Shown here in pieces: positions 1 through 6,925 of a stretch of DNA of 10,655 nucleotides. Source of the stretch: Candidatus Finniella inopinata (GTDB lineage Bacteria > Pseudomonadota > Alphaproteobacteria > Paracaedibacterales > CAITNM01); assembly GCA_945903885.1 (NCBI GenBank), contig CAMDPB010000016.1, positions 1 through 10,655 of the forward strand. Reading direction: 5' to 3'. Numbering within the stretch: position 1 is the first letter of the stretch; each line of letters opens with the position of its first letter. The position numbers were made by a program, and so were the translations under genes. The notes under the pieces are model-generated. The model did not search any database and had not been told where the DNA came from. It saw only the letters and a program-made list of their open reading frames with translations.

Positions 1-363
1 AATAACTGCACAAGCACCAGGCAATGCTGTGTAGTAAATCCCTCTTGCCTGAATTTCATGAATGAGTTTATACCCTGGATCTGAAATAAGTGGCATTCCT
101 GCGTCACTGACAAGGCAAACCTTACCGTTTTGAGTAAGTTTTTCGATAATCTGCTCACGGGCTTTTTCAGCATTATGCTCATGATACGTTAGCAAAGGTT
201 TTTTAATACTATAAGCTTGCAGCAGTTTGCTTGTTACACGAGTGTCTTCGCAGTAAATAACATCGCATGCTTTCAGACACTCAAGCGCTCTTAAAGTTAT
301 ATCCTTAAGATTTCCAATTGGGGTAGGGACAATGTATAGCCCAGATTTTAATTCAATATCCAT
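1..363 (-). CDS. rsmI: 16S rRNA (cytidine-1402-2'-O)-methyltransferase RsmI, N-terminal part
   Basis: Translating the minus strand from the ATG at 363 gives 121 open codons to the window edge, so the C-terminal half (about 160 residues in the family) is missing. The sequence starts MDIELKSGLYIVPTPIGNL and carries the three usual RsmI blocks: the VPTPIGNLKDITLRAL segment (12-27), YCEDTRVTSKLL (37-48) and LVSDAGMPLISDPGY (84-98), followed by ALPGACAVI. These belong to the SAM-dependent tetrapyrrole-methylase fold. In characterised members the enzyme 2'-O-methylates C1402 of 16S rRNA in the decoding centre, and this is inferred here by family. The start overlaps the end of the DUF1467 gene by 16 bp and has no clear Shine-Dalgarno, so translation is probably coupled to that gene. 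It is the last visible gene of the minus-strand operon. Confidence 0.95.
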   Translation of the reverse strand, partial: MDIELKSGLYIVPTPIGNLKDITLRALECLKACDVIYCEDTRVTSKLLQAYSIKKPLLTYHEHNAEKAREQIIEKLTQNGKVCLVSDAGMPLISDPGYKLIHEIQARGIYYTALPGACAVI

Positions 364-584
364 AGCAGGCAATCATGACGCAGTAACAGATCTAGAACAA
401 TATAAATTACACATGTTATTTTTGTGATTTTCCAAAATCGTTGTTTGAAAGAAAATGTTTTTGGAGCACCTTTTGGAGTGCCGATCATAGGGTTTACATC
501 AACTTCCAGTCCTTTAGAGACAAGCATGAAAAATACCAACCACCAGGTACATGAAAATACCACAATACCAGCAACAATGCCCAT
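348..584 (-). CDS. DUF1467 family small membrane protein
   Basis: This 78-residue protein has two predicted membrane helices, about residues 2-23 (MGIVAGIVVFSCTWWLVFFM) and 52-70 (ITKITCVIYIVLDLL). Between them is a hydrophilic loop with the GTPKGAPKTFSFKQRFWKIT segment. The IWW/TWWLVFF start and the GxPxGAP loop followed by a basic stretch are typical of DUF1467, a family I know mainly from alphaproteobacteria. Its function is unknown. The ATG overlaps the stop of the upstream protease gene as TAATG, and a GGAG lies 10 nt upstream (595-598), which supports this start. Its end overlaps rsmI by 16 bp. The family call rests on pattern similarity read by eye. Confidence 0.82.
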   Translation of the reverse strand: MGIVAGIVVFSCTWWLVFFMLVSKGLEVDVNPMIGTPKGAPKTFSFKQRFWKITKITCVIYIVLDLLLRHDCLLWILN

Positions 585-1660
585 TAACTTATGTCTCCGT
601 TTGAAAGACCATCAATCATTTTTAAGTACCGCTTATCTATAGCAAAATGTTTTTGTTCACTGGTATTAGCTTTTGGCTGCATATTCAGACGAAAGGGGGT
701 TGTGATAATAGTTTGGTATTTGTTGTAAGCATTCTTTGGGTTTTTGGCAAAGTCTTCATTGTTTTTTGATATTAATACCATTTCTTCGCCTAAAGTTGCA
801 TATCCCATTATTAATCCAAAAAAATGAACGCAACTTATTCCTAAAATCTTTGTTTCAACAAATACAGGCGCTCCACTTGTACCAGGAAGTGCTAGTCCAT
901 AGGGACGCTTGTCATTCAGCCAGCTTTTTAAAGCAAAATAACGACGCTGCACACTCTCCGGTTCGTTCACTCCTGGTTTCACTTTTGGCAATTCGTTAGC
1001 AGGATCAAAGAAAATGGAACTTAACATAACTGTTCGATAGTTTGCCAAGGCATCTTCATCAACATTCGGGAAAAAAAGGCTCCATTCGTATAAATAAAAC
1101 CCACGTTTTAATTTTTGTGAGGGGACGTCCGCATTGCCCCAAGTCATTACTAGCATCGGCACGTCAGGCTCTAGCACAAGCTCTTCTTCAAGATTAATAG
1201 GTGTTATGTCCTGTACGGGCTCAGACAATTTTAAAATTGCTATATCAAATTTATGCTGATCGCCTGATTCAAAACGAATATAGCGGCTATCTAACAACAC
1301 ATATTCAACATTATGTGTGATTTCATAATTAAGACTGGTGCTAAAGGTTACAGTAAGTTGCTTAGGAGTGATCATTACATAAGCTCCCAAATCTTTCATA
1401 GGATATTTTGCATTTAGCAGCAGTTGCATGCCATGGGCTGCCGTTATAACAATATTATTGCGGACCAAAACACCAGATTGTGCAAAACCTAAATCTCGAT
1501 CTGTAATGAGTGCTGCGGATTCGTGATGAGATGAATTATAAGCTAATGATACATGCTCATTAACAGTACCAGAAGCTACCATAGCAGTTAGGGGGATGCT
1601 TAATAAACAGCACCATAATACTTTGAAAAAATTATTGGACTTGTAATTCACGACTCGCAT
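584..1660 (-). CDS. Secreted trypsin-like serine protease
   Basis: A 358-residue protein with an N-terminal export signal: a basic start (MRVVNYKSNNFFK), a hydrophobic core (VLWCCLLSIPLTAMVAS) and probable cleavage near residue 31. The trypsin-fold triad is readable: His76 in VITAAHGM, Asp139 in KFDIAILKLSEPV, and Ser262 in ALPGTSGAPVFV. The last replaces the usual GDSGGP and is followed by KILGIS, the strand expected after the active serine. No PDZ domain is visible, so it is not a DegP/DegQ-type protease. It most likely acts in the periplasm or is secreted, and the substrate is unknown. The start overlaps the end of yejB by 29 bp with only a weak GAAGAA upstream. A GTG three codons later is an alternative start and would keep the signal peptide. 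Placement between yejB and DUF1467 is unusual. Confidence 0.85.
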   Translation of the reverse strand: MRVVNYKSNNFFKVLWCCLLSIPLTAMVASGTVNEHVSLAYNSSHHESAALITDRDLGFAQSGVLVRNNIVITAAHGMQLLLNAKYPMKDLGAYVMITPKQLTVTFSTSLNYEITHNVEYVLLDSRYIRFESGDQHKFDIAILKLSEPVQDITPINLEEELVLEPDVPMLVMTWGNADVPSQKLKRGFYLYEWSLFFPNVDEDALANYRTVMLSSIFFDPANELPKVKPGVNEPESVQRRYFALKSWLNDKRPYGLALPGTSGAPVFVETKILGISCVHFFGLIMGYATLGEEMVLISKNNEDFAKNPKNAYNKYQTIITTPFRLNMQPKANTSEQKHFAIDKRYLKMIDGLSNGDIS

Positions 1661-2735
1661 TCAAATCAATTCTTCGATCAACAATCATGTACATTATGTC
1701 ACCAATAAGGTGCAAAAACATACCCAATAATGTGAACATATAAAGGCATCCAAACATTACTGGATAGTCACGGCTTAACGCTGCCTCAAAACCTAGTAAG
1801 CCAAGCCCATCCAAAGAAAATAGTACTTCAATCAAAAGGCTAGATGTGAATAAAATGTGTACGAAAGCGGCAGGAAATCCAGCAATAACAATTAACATTG
1901 CATTACGGAAAATATGACCATATAAAATTTTATTTTCTTCTAAACCTTTTGCGCGTGCTGTTGTTACGTATTGCTTATTTATTTCTTCGAGGAATGAATT
2001 TTTAGTAAGCAAGGTTAGTTTCGCAAATCCAGATATTACCATGGCCAATAGGGGTAAAAATAAATGCCAAAAATAATCAGTAATTTTTCCTATAAAGCTT
2101 AAATCGCTCCAATGATCTGAAAACAACCCACGCAAGGGGAAAAATTGAAAAAAGCTACCGCCAGCAAAAAGTACAATCAAAAATAAAGCAAACAAAAAAC
2201 TAGGGACAGCGTAAGCCACTACAACAATTCCACTGGTTACAATATCAAATCTGCTGCCGTCATGAACTGCTTTTCGAATTCCTAGTGGTATAGAAATAAG
2301 GTATACAAGCAGTGTTGTCCAAAGGCCCAATGATATTGAAACGGGTAGTTTTGCTTTTATAACTTCGAGTACCGATTTGTCACGAAAATAGCTTTTTCCA
2401 AAATCAAAACATGCATAATTTTTTAACATTAATAAAAAACGTTCATGGGAGGGCTTATCAAAGCCAAACTGCTTTTCAAGTTGTTTTATGAAAGCAGGAT
2501 CGATGCCTTGTGCGCCTCGGTAGCTATGATCAGTTCCAAAAGTTTGTTCTCTCTGCATTTGATCGCCGCTACCACCAAGTCTTGAGTCAACATCGCTTGC
2601 ATCGCCACGCATTTGACTAATCACTTGTTGAATGGGTCCACCAGGTGCAGCCTGAACAATAATAAAATTAAGCAGCATAATTCCCAACATAGTTGGGATA
2701 ATAAGTAGTAATCTGCGCGCAATGTAACTGATCAT
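1632..2735 (-). CDS. yejB: Peptide ABC transporter permease YejB
   Basis: A 367-residue inner-membrane permease of the binding-protein-dependent type. The start MISYIARRLLLIIPT, the VQAAPGGP segment (28-34), the hydrophilic region up to about residue 78 with SYRGAQGIDP, and FGFDKPSHERF closely match E. coli YejB from memory, as does the end VDRRIDL. The cytoplasmic EAA loop that contacts the ATPase is at about 259-280 (TARAKGLEENKI...RNAM). In enterobacteria YejABEF imports peptides, including microcin C, and the exact substrate here is inferred. The ATG directly abuts the yejA stop (TAAATG), so the two are surely co-translated. Its partner permease YejE is encoded about 4 kb away on the opposite strand. 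Confidence 0.95.
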   Translation of the reverse strand: MISYIARRLLLIIPTMLGIMLLNFIIVQAAPGGPIQQVISQMRGDASDVDSRLGGSGDQMQREQTFGTDHSYRGAQGIDPAFIKQLEKQFGFDKPSHERFLLMLKNYACFDFGKSYFRDKSVLEVIKAKLPVSISLGLWTTLLVYLISIPLGIRKAVHDGSRFDIVTSGIVVVAYAVPSFLFALFLIVLFAGGSFFQFFPLRGLFSDHWSDLSFIGKITDYFWHLFLPLLAMVISGFAKLTLLTKNSFLEEINKQYVTTARAKGLEENKILYGHIFRNAMLIVIAGFPAAFVHILFTSSLLIEVLFSLDGLGLLGFEAALSRDYPVMFGCLYMFTLLGMFLHLIGDIMYMIVDRRIDLNASRELQVQ

Positions 2736-4616
2736 TTAGGCAACCCAACCTTTTATTATGCGCATAATTTTTTGAATCATTCCTTGGTTTTGTTTTTTTT
2801 CTTGTTGCTTGCTATCTGGCTTTTCCCACCAGGTTAGCATTGGAAATGGTGAATACTTTGGTGACGTTTCAGGCATTGCAAACTTATTCCAATATGCCGT
2901 ACGTAAACCTGCAAAATCCCAGTTCATAATCATGTAATAATTCCAGCATAATACGCGGTCTATAGCATGGGCACAATTCAACATTGTTTGATAATTTTTA
3001 GCTACAATTAATTTTTCAATTAATTGATCCACAACAGGGTTTTCAATGCCTGCTAAGTTTTTAGAACCTTTCACTCTGTCTGATTTGCTGCCAAAATACT
3101 CTCGTTGTTCATTGCCTAATGAATGGCTTTGCGCAATGCCCAGCATCACCATATCAAAATCAAACTGATCAATCATTTCTGTGTAGGTGCTTGCATCTAC
3201 TTGTCGTGGCTTCAAATCAATTCCAACAACAGCTAAATTACGTTGTAAGTGCAAAATGACTTTTTCAAGCGAAGCGTTTGTGTATAGAAAGGTGATTTCA
3301 AACAGCTCTCCTCTTTCATTTGTGAGCTTTTGATTTTTTAATTCCCAGCCTGCTTCCTCCAATAAGTCTAAAGCTTGTTGTAAAATTTCTCTTGGTACAA
3401 TATCTTCTTTGTAGGCAGGGCTTTTAAACGAAGATCCAAACACTTCACTTGGTAGTTTTTCTTTATAAGGCTGCAAAAGTTCTAACTCTTCTTTCGTTGG
3501 CGCCCCAGTATGCGCAAGTTCAGAGTTGCCGTAGTAACTATTCAAACGATAATACTCATTGTAGAACATTGATCTGTTTAGGCTTTCAAAGTTGAAAAGC
3601 AAAGAAATAGCTTTTCTAATGCGAACATCCTTAAATTTTTCTTGCCTTAAATTAAATGCAAACCCTTTTGTTGCTTGGTGGCTACCATCTGGGATGGTTT
3701 TCTTTATTATTTTTCCGTCTTTTACAACAGAATTATCATAAGCTGTATGCCATTTATTGGCAGAGGCTTCAATCCATAAATTTGAATTTCCTGCCAAAAA
3801 ACTTTGGAATGCAGCGTTTTGATCTCGAAAATATTGTAGTTCTATTGTGTCAAAATTATACTGCCCAACGTTTGATGGAATTTTTTCTCCCCACCAATTT
3901 TTTATGTGTTCAAAAACAAGAGTGCGCCCAAAGTCAGCTACACTTATTTTGTATGGTCCGCTTGAGGGGAATGGCTTGGTCATCACGCCGCTCTCGTTCA
4001 TGTGTTCTCTGAAAAATTTACTAGGGTAGATATATATTTGCCCTAATATTCCAGGGAGCTCTTTGTTTCCAGGATTTTTGCTATGAAATTTAACCGTATG
4101 TTGATTAACGGCTTCAACTTTTGAAATATCTTTGTAGTACTGTTTCATCATGGGGTTGATTTTTATTAAAAAATTAAAACTCCAAATAACATCTTCAGCA
4201 GTGATTGGTGTGCCATCAGAAAATATTGCTTCTTCTCGAAGGTGGTAAGTAATAGTTTTTTTGTCATTACTTATTTCTAAATTTTTTGCTACATATGGGT
4301 AGCTGATTCCAATTTCCTCTTGTGATTCATCAAGTAATTTTGCAAAGCAAAAAATTGCAATATGTATAGGTGAGGTGCCCATTACGGCAAAGGGATTTAA
4401 GCCATCATACGTTCCAATAACTGCAAGTTTTAGGGCCCCTTTCTTTGGTGCATTAGGATTTACGTGTTCAAAATATCGAGCGTTTGCATCATATTTTGGT
4501 GCAGTATTATGCACACTAAAACAAGTAAGCGATTCTGCGTCAAGACTTGCCCCTAAAAAACTAAAAAGAACTACGACTATTTTTTGCTGTATTTTGCTCG
4601 AAAGCTTAAGGCCCAT
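2736..4616 (-). CDS. yejA: Peptide ABC transporter periplasmic binding protein YejA
   Basis: A 626-residue extracellular solute-binding protein of family 5. The export signal has a basic start (MGLKLSSKIQQK) and a hydrophobic core (IVVVLFSFLGASLDA), with cleavage near residue 27. No lipobox cysteine follows at the right place. YejA-type features include YFEHVNPNAPKKGALKL (48-64), GTYDGLNPF, and the family-5 signature around 122-149 (ITYHLREEAIFSDGTPIT then AEDVIWSFNF). It should capture peptides in the periplasm for YejB/YejE. The length is close to E. coli YejA (about 604), but after WWEKP (596-600) there is an extra tail: a Lys/Gln-rich linker and a basic amphipathic stretch, MIQKIMRIIKGWVA. 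The start lies 40 bp inside glmU and is fixed by a strong AGGAG 8 nt upstream. Confidence 0.94.
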   Translation of the reverse strand: MGLKLSSKIQQKIVVVLFSFLGASLDAESLTCFSVHNTAPKYDANARYFEHVNPNAPKKGALKLAVIGTYDGLNPFAVMGTSPIHIAIFCFAKLLDESQEEIGISYPYVAKNLEISNDKKTITYHLREEAIFSDGTPITAEDVIWSFNFLIKINPMMKQYYKDISKVEAVNQHTVKFHSKNPGNKELPGILGQIYIYPSKFFREHMNESGVMTKPFPSSGPYKISVADFGRTLVFEHIKNWWGEKIPSNVGQYNFDTIELQYFRDQNAAFQSFLAGNSNLWIEASANKWHTAYDNSVVKDGKIIKKTIPDGSHQATKGFAFNLRQEKFKDVRIRKAISLLFNFESLNRSMFYNEYYRLNSYYGNSELAHTGAPTKEELELLQPYKEKLPSEVFGSSFKSPAYKEDIVPREILQQALDLLEEAGWELKNQKLTNERGELFEITFLYTNASLEKVILHLQRNLAVVGIDLKPRQVDASTYTEMIDQFDFDMVMLGIAQSHSLGNEQREYFGSKSDRVKGSKNLAGIENPVVDQLIEKLIVAKNYQTMLNCAHAIDRVLCWNYYMIMNWDFAGLRTAYWNKFAMPETSPKYSPFPMLTWWEKPDSKQQEKKQNQGMIQKIMRIIKGWVA

Positions 4617-5884
4617 GCATTTTTCTCCTGTTGTTGGGTTCTTGAGATAGCCAAGTTATCAGGCCCGACATCTTCTGTGATTACACTGCCTGCTGCAATG
4701 TATGCCCCATCATTAATCATAATAGGCGCTACAAGGGTGCTGTTAGCGCCGATCATAACATTTTTTCCAATGTGTGTTTTGAATTTTTCAAATCCGTTAT
4801 AGTTGCAAGTAATTGTGCCTGCGCCAATGTTAGCACCTTCTCCCACTATTGCATCGCCAATATAACTTAGGTGTTTTGCCTTTGCATTTTTGCTTATAGT
4901 TGAGCCCTTTACTTCAACAAAATTTCCTTTGGAAGGGTGTTCTTCAACTACGACATTGCCGCGTAAATGTGCAAATGGCCCAATGCTTGCTGCATTTTCT
5001 ACTGTGCAATTTGAAAGGTATGAAAACCCTAATATTTTCACATTTTGTGCTATGTGTACATTTTTACCAATGTGAACGCTTTGCTCAATAATTGTACCTG
5101 CGCCAATTTCAGCGTCATAATTAATGTAACTAGTGTCAGGCAATAAAAAGTGAACGCCATTTAACATATGCTGCGTTTTGATGCGGTGTTGCATTATATT
5201 TTCTGCTTGTGAAAGTTCGACAAGCGTGTTCACCCCTAAGAAATTTTCTTCATCAGCAATCACTAACTCTGTTGTGTATTTTTGTTTTACAGCCAGCTCT
5301 ACAAGATCAGTCGCATAAATTTCCCTTGATTCTGAATTGATTTCTAAGTGAGGCAAAAGCTCTTTAAGCATTTCTACCTTAAAGGCATAAACGCCGGCAT
5401 TCCCTAAGGAAATATTTTTTACATTTTCGTTATGTTTTGTTTCTCTAATAGCAACGGGATTACATTGACTATTACATTCTATGCGTCCGTATGATTTGTT
5501 TAAATCATCAAGCTGCATTCCTACAACTGTTAGGTCGGCTTTTGAATGTTCTAAATTTTTAAGATCTTGGGGGTTTAAAAGTGGTGTGTCAGCACAAAGC
5601 AAGAAAAGCTTATCAATATTGCTGTTAAGTTTTTGCACGCCAAGCTTAAGCGCATCGCCCGTACCTAAGGGGAACTCTTGCACTACAACATCAGTATTTT
5701 TTAATATTTCATGATGCTCAAGTTCAGGCGATGTTACAACAATGACCTGATCAACCTTTAAAGTTTTTACAGCATCCAATACCCATTGCAGCATAGGTTT
5801 TCCGGCAACTTTATGAAGCACTTTTGGTAAAGCGCTTTTCATACGCTTGCCGTGTCCAGCGCTCAAAATGATTACAGCTTTCAT
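4577..5884 (-). CDS. glmU: Bifunctional UDP-GlcNAc pyrophosphorylase / glucosamine-1-phosphate N-acetyltransferase GlmU
   Basis: A 435-residue cytoplasmic enzyme making UDP-GlcNAc for peptidoglycan and lipid A. The N-terminal nucleotidyltransferase shows LSAGHGKRM (7-15), PKVLH (Lys21), QEFPLGTGDA (69-78), ADTPLL with metal-binding Asp99, YGRI (Gly133), GNAGVY (Asn162) and GVNT (Asn219). The C-terminal left-handed beta-helix hexapeptides run from about 250, with HLRG (Arg308), EVKG (Lys326), the catalytic His338 in KHLSYIGDA, and NIGAGTITCNYNG (352-364). Small departures from the usual motifs are Lys for Thr in GxGTRM and Asp77 for the usual His in GTGHA. The ATG at 5884 was chosen because the family begins MKAVILAAG. 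An in-frame ATG at 5917 would add 11 residues. Neither start has a convincing SD. It is the first gene of the minus-strand operon. Confidence 0.96.
   Translation of the reverse strand: MKAVIILSAGHGKRMKSALPKVLHKVAGKPMLQWVLDAVKTLKVDQVIVVTSPELEHHEILKNTDVVVQEFPLGTGDALKLGVQKLNSNIDKLFLLCADTPLLNPQDLKNLEHSKADLTVVGMQLDDLNKSYGRIECNSQCNPVAIRETKHNENVKNISLGNAGVYAFKVEMLKELLPHLEINSESREIYATDLVELAVKQKYTTELVIADEENFLGVNTLVELSQAENIMQHRIKTQHMLNGVHFLLPDTSYINYDAEIGAGTIIEQSVHIGKNVHIAQNVKILGFSYLSNCTVENAASIGPFAHLRGNVVVEEHPSKGNFVEVKGSTISKNAKAKHLSYIGDAIVGEGANIGAGTITCNYNGFEKFKTHIGKNVMIGANSTLVAPIMINDGAYIAAGSVITEDVGPDNLAISRTQQQEKNAWALSFRAKYSKK
4625..4629 (-). promoter_or_regulatory. Ribosome binding site of yejA
   Basis: On the minus strand AGGAG stands 8 nt before the yejA ATG. 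It is the strongest Shine-Dalgarno among the minus-strand genes and lies inside the end of glmU. It fixes the yejA start despite the 40 bp overlap and suggests that YejA, needed in excess over its permeases, is independently initiated. Confidence 0.75.
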
Positions 5885-5934
5885 CGTTGTTTGTGCTAAA
5901 GTTTGCCCCAATACCATACCATGTGTTCATCTTA
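5885..5934. promoter_or_regulatory. Divergent intergenic region between glmU and tsaB
   Basis: These 50 bp separate the two divergent operons and must hold or adjoin both promoters. On the plus strand an extended -10-like TGC-TAAAGT (5894-5902) is visible, with TTACAG at 5872-5877 as a poor -35 (19 bp spacer). On the minus strand TGG-TATGGT is a weak extended -10-like match. Neither is convincing. Neither flanking gene has a clear Shine-Dalgarno. Confidence 0.4.
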
Positions 5935-6498
5935 ATGGCTATTCTAGGCTTTTCACTGTCTACCGGCGTTTGTCAATTAGCGTGGCATCATGACGGCTTA
6001 TTTAAAGAACAAGTTACTGAATTAGATTCTGGGCAAACGCATGCGGGAATTTTAACATGCCTGATTAAAGACTTTTTGCCTATGCCCCCAAAGGTTGTTG
6101 CTACAACAACAGGACCTGGATCTTTTACAAGTATTCGAATTCAGCTAGCAACAGCAATTGGTCTTAAAATAGGTTATGGGGCAACGCTTTTTTGCCCGAA
6201 TACCCTTGATCTTTTGCAATGGGCTTTTGATGGAGCAATCCCGGCTATTGATAGTTTTCGAGGGGACTATTTTACAAAAATAGATAACGTTGTTGGTTGC
6301 GCAACAGAACAAGCACTAAACGTTTTAAAGACTCAAGGAAAATCCATTTGTGGTGATATGGGGCAGGCGCCTAAAAATTTAGCTCTCCATTTGCTACAAT
6401 ACTATTTAGTTCATCCAAACCCTGAAAGCTTAGGCACGCCAGAACCTTATTATGTTAGAACACCAGAATATAAAACCAGAGCCAATTACCAAGGATGA
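5935..6498 (+). CDS. tsaB: tRNA threonylcarbamoyladenosine (t6A) biosynthesis protein TsaB
   Basis: A 187-residue protein with the TsaB hallmark TTTGPGSFTSIRIQLATAIG (57-76) and the usual C-terminal PEPYYVRTPE (169-178). TsaB is the non-catalytic partner of TsaD, and with TsaC and TsaE it helps make t6A37 on ANN-decoding tRNAs in the cytoplasm. The N-terminal strand reads MAILGFSLSTGVCQLAW, so the acidic residue of the usual (L)AIDT motif is absent. This is tolerable because TsaB itself is not the catalytic subunit, but it suggests divergence. It is slightly short for the family. The ATG at 5935 fits the family start. In-frame GTG (5923) and TTG (5887) codons would extend it and have no better SD. 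Its 3' end overlaps rimI by 47 bp. Confidence 0.92.
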   Translation: MAILGFSLSTGVCQLAWHHDGLFKEQVTELDSGQTHAGILTCLIKDFLPMPPKVVATTTGPGSFTSIRIQLATAIGLKIGYGATLFCPNTLDLLQWAFDGAIPAIDSFRGDYFTKIDNVVGCATEQALNVLKTQGKSICGDMGQAPKNLALHLLQYYLVHPNPESLGTPEPYYVRTPEYKTRANYQG

Positions 6499-6904
6499 TG
6501 CCTTCTGGTTTCAGCCCTTGTTCAAAGCATGCTTTGATCGAGAGGAGCTTTGGTCGCAGCATTTAGGTGATCACAAATACGAAGCATTTCATATTAGCAA
6601 GCAGGCGTTTATTTTCACGTATACAGTTGATGATTCAACAGATTTGCTCACTATTGGGGTGCACCCGGACCAACGAAAAAAGGGCTTGGCGACATATTTA
6701 CTAAAATGGGTAATTGCCAAGGCGCCCGAGGGGCAAAAATTTTTTCTAGATGTTGAATGCCAAAATATTCCAGCCATAGAATTATATAAAAAAATTGGTT
6801 TTGAATTCGTGTCTATCCGTAAGGGGTATTATCCTCAATTATCTGCCCCTGCACTTGATGCGTTTGTTATGGCTTACCAAAAATTACCGAAGCCGCTATC
6901 ATAA
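6452..6904 (+). CDS. rimI: GNAT N-acetyltransferase RimI (ribosomal protein S18-alanine acetyltransferase type)
   Basis: A 150-residue single GNAT domain. The acetyl-CoA site is LTIGVHPDQRKKGLATYLL (66-84, the Q/R-x-x-G-x-A type). The RimI-like C-terminal half is LDVECQNIPAIELYKKIGF (99-117), with Tyr112 in the place of the general acid, then SIRKGYYP (121-128) and DAFVMAYQ (136-143). The WSQ near residue 34 also fits RimI. In enterobacteria RimI acetylates the N-terminal alanine of ribosomal protein S18, and other substrates are possible. The start lies 47 bp inside tsaB. It is about ten residues longer at the N-terminus than usual, but no later ATG precedes the fold. The tsaB-rimI neighbourhood is a common bacterial arrangement and supports both calls. 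Confidence 0.88.
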   Translation: MLEHQNIKPEPITKDDAFWFQPLFKACFDREELWSQHLGDHKYEAFHISKQAFIFTYTVDDSTDLLTIGVHPDQRKKGLATYLLKWVIAKAPEGQKFFLDVECQNIPAIELYKKIGFEFVSIRKGYYPQLSAPALDAFVMAYQKLPKPLS

Positions 6905-6914
6905 GCTACTTTAC

Positions 6915-6920
6915 GAAAGG
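6915..6920 (+). promoter_or_regulatory. Ribosome binding site of yejE
   Basis: GAAAGG in the 21 bp gap after rimI sits 5 nt before the first and 8 nt before the second of two tandem ATG codons of yejE. Either could be used; the second has the more usual spacing. Confidence 0.6.
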
Positions 6921-6925
6921 CAGTT

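Noticed and set aside
736..999. 87-codon plus-strand frame opposite the protease gene
   Set aside because: It is antisense to a gene with a readable catalytic triad and shows no motif or start signal.
3656..4012. 118-codon plus-strand open frame opposite yejA
   Set aside because: It lies wholly inside the strongly supported yejA coding sequence. Its translation is Leu/Gln/Arg-rich with no domain-like pattern and no ribosome site, so it is a shadow frame.
5921..5937. Four-codon frame ATG-TGT-TCA-TCT-TAA ending as TAATG on the tsaB start, a possible leader peptide
   Set aside because: It has no Shine-Dalgarno and is too short to distinguish from chance.
5941..5976. Perfect minus-strand TTGACA (5976-5971) with TAGAAT (5946-5941) as a glmU promoter
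   Set aside because: The spacer is 24 bp, far from the 16-18 bp needed, and it lies inside tsaB. No hexamer at 17 bp spacing resembles a -10.
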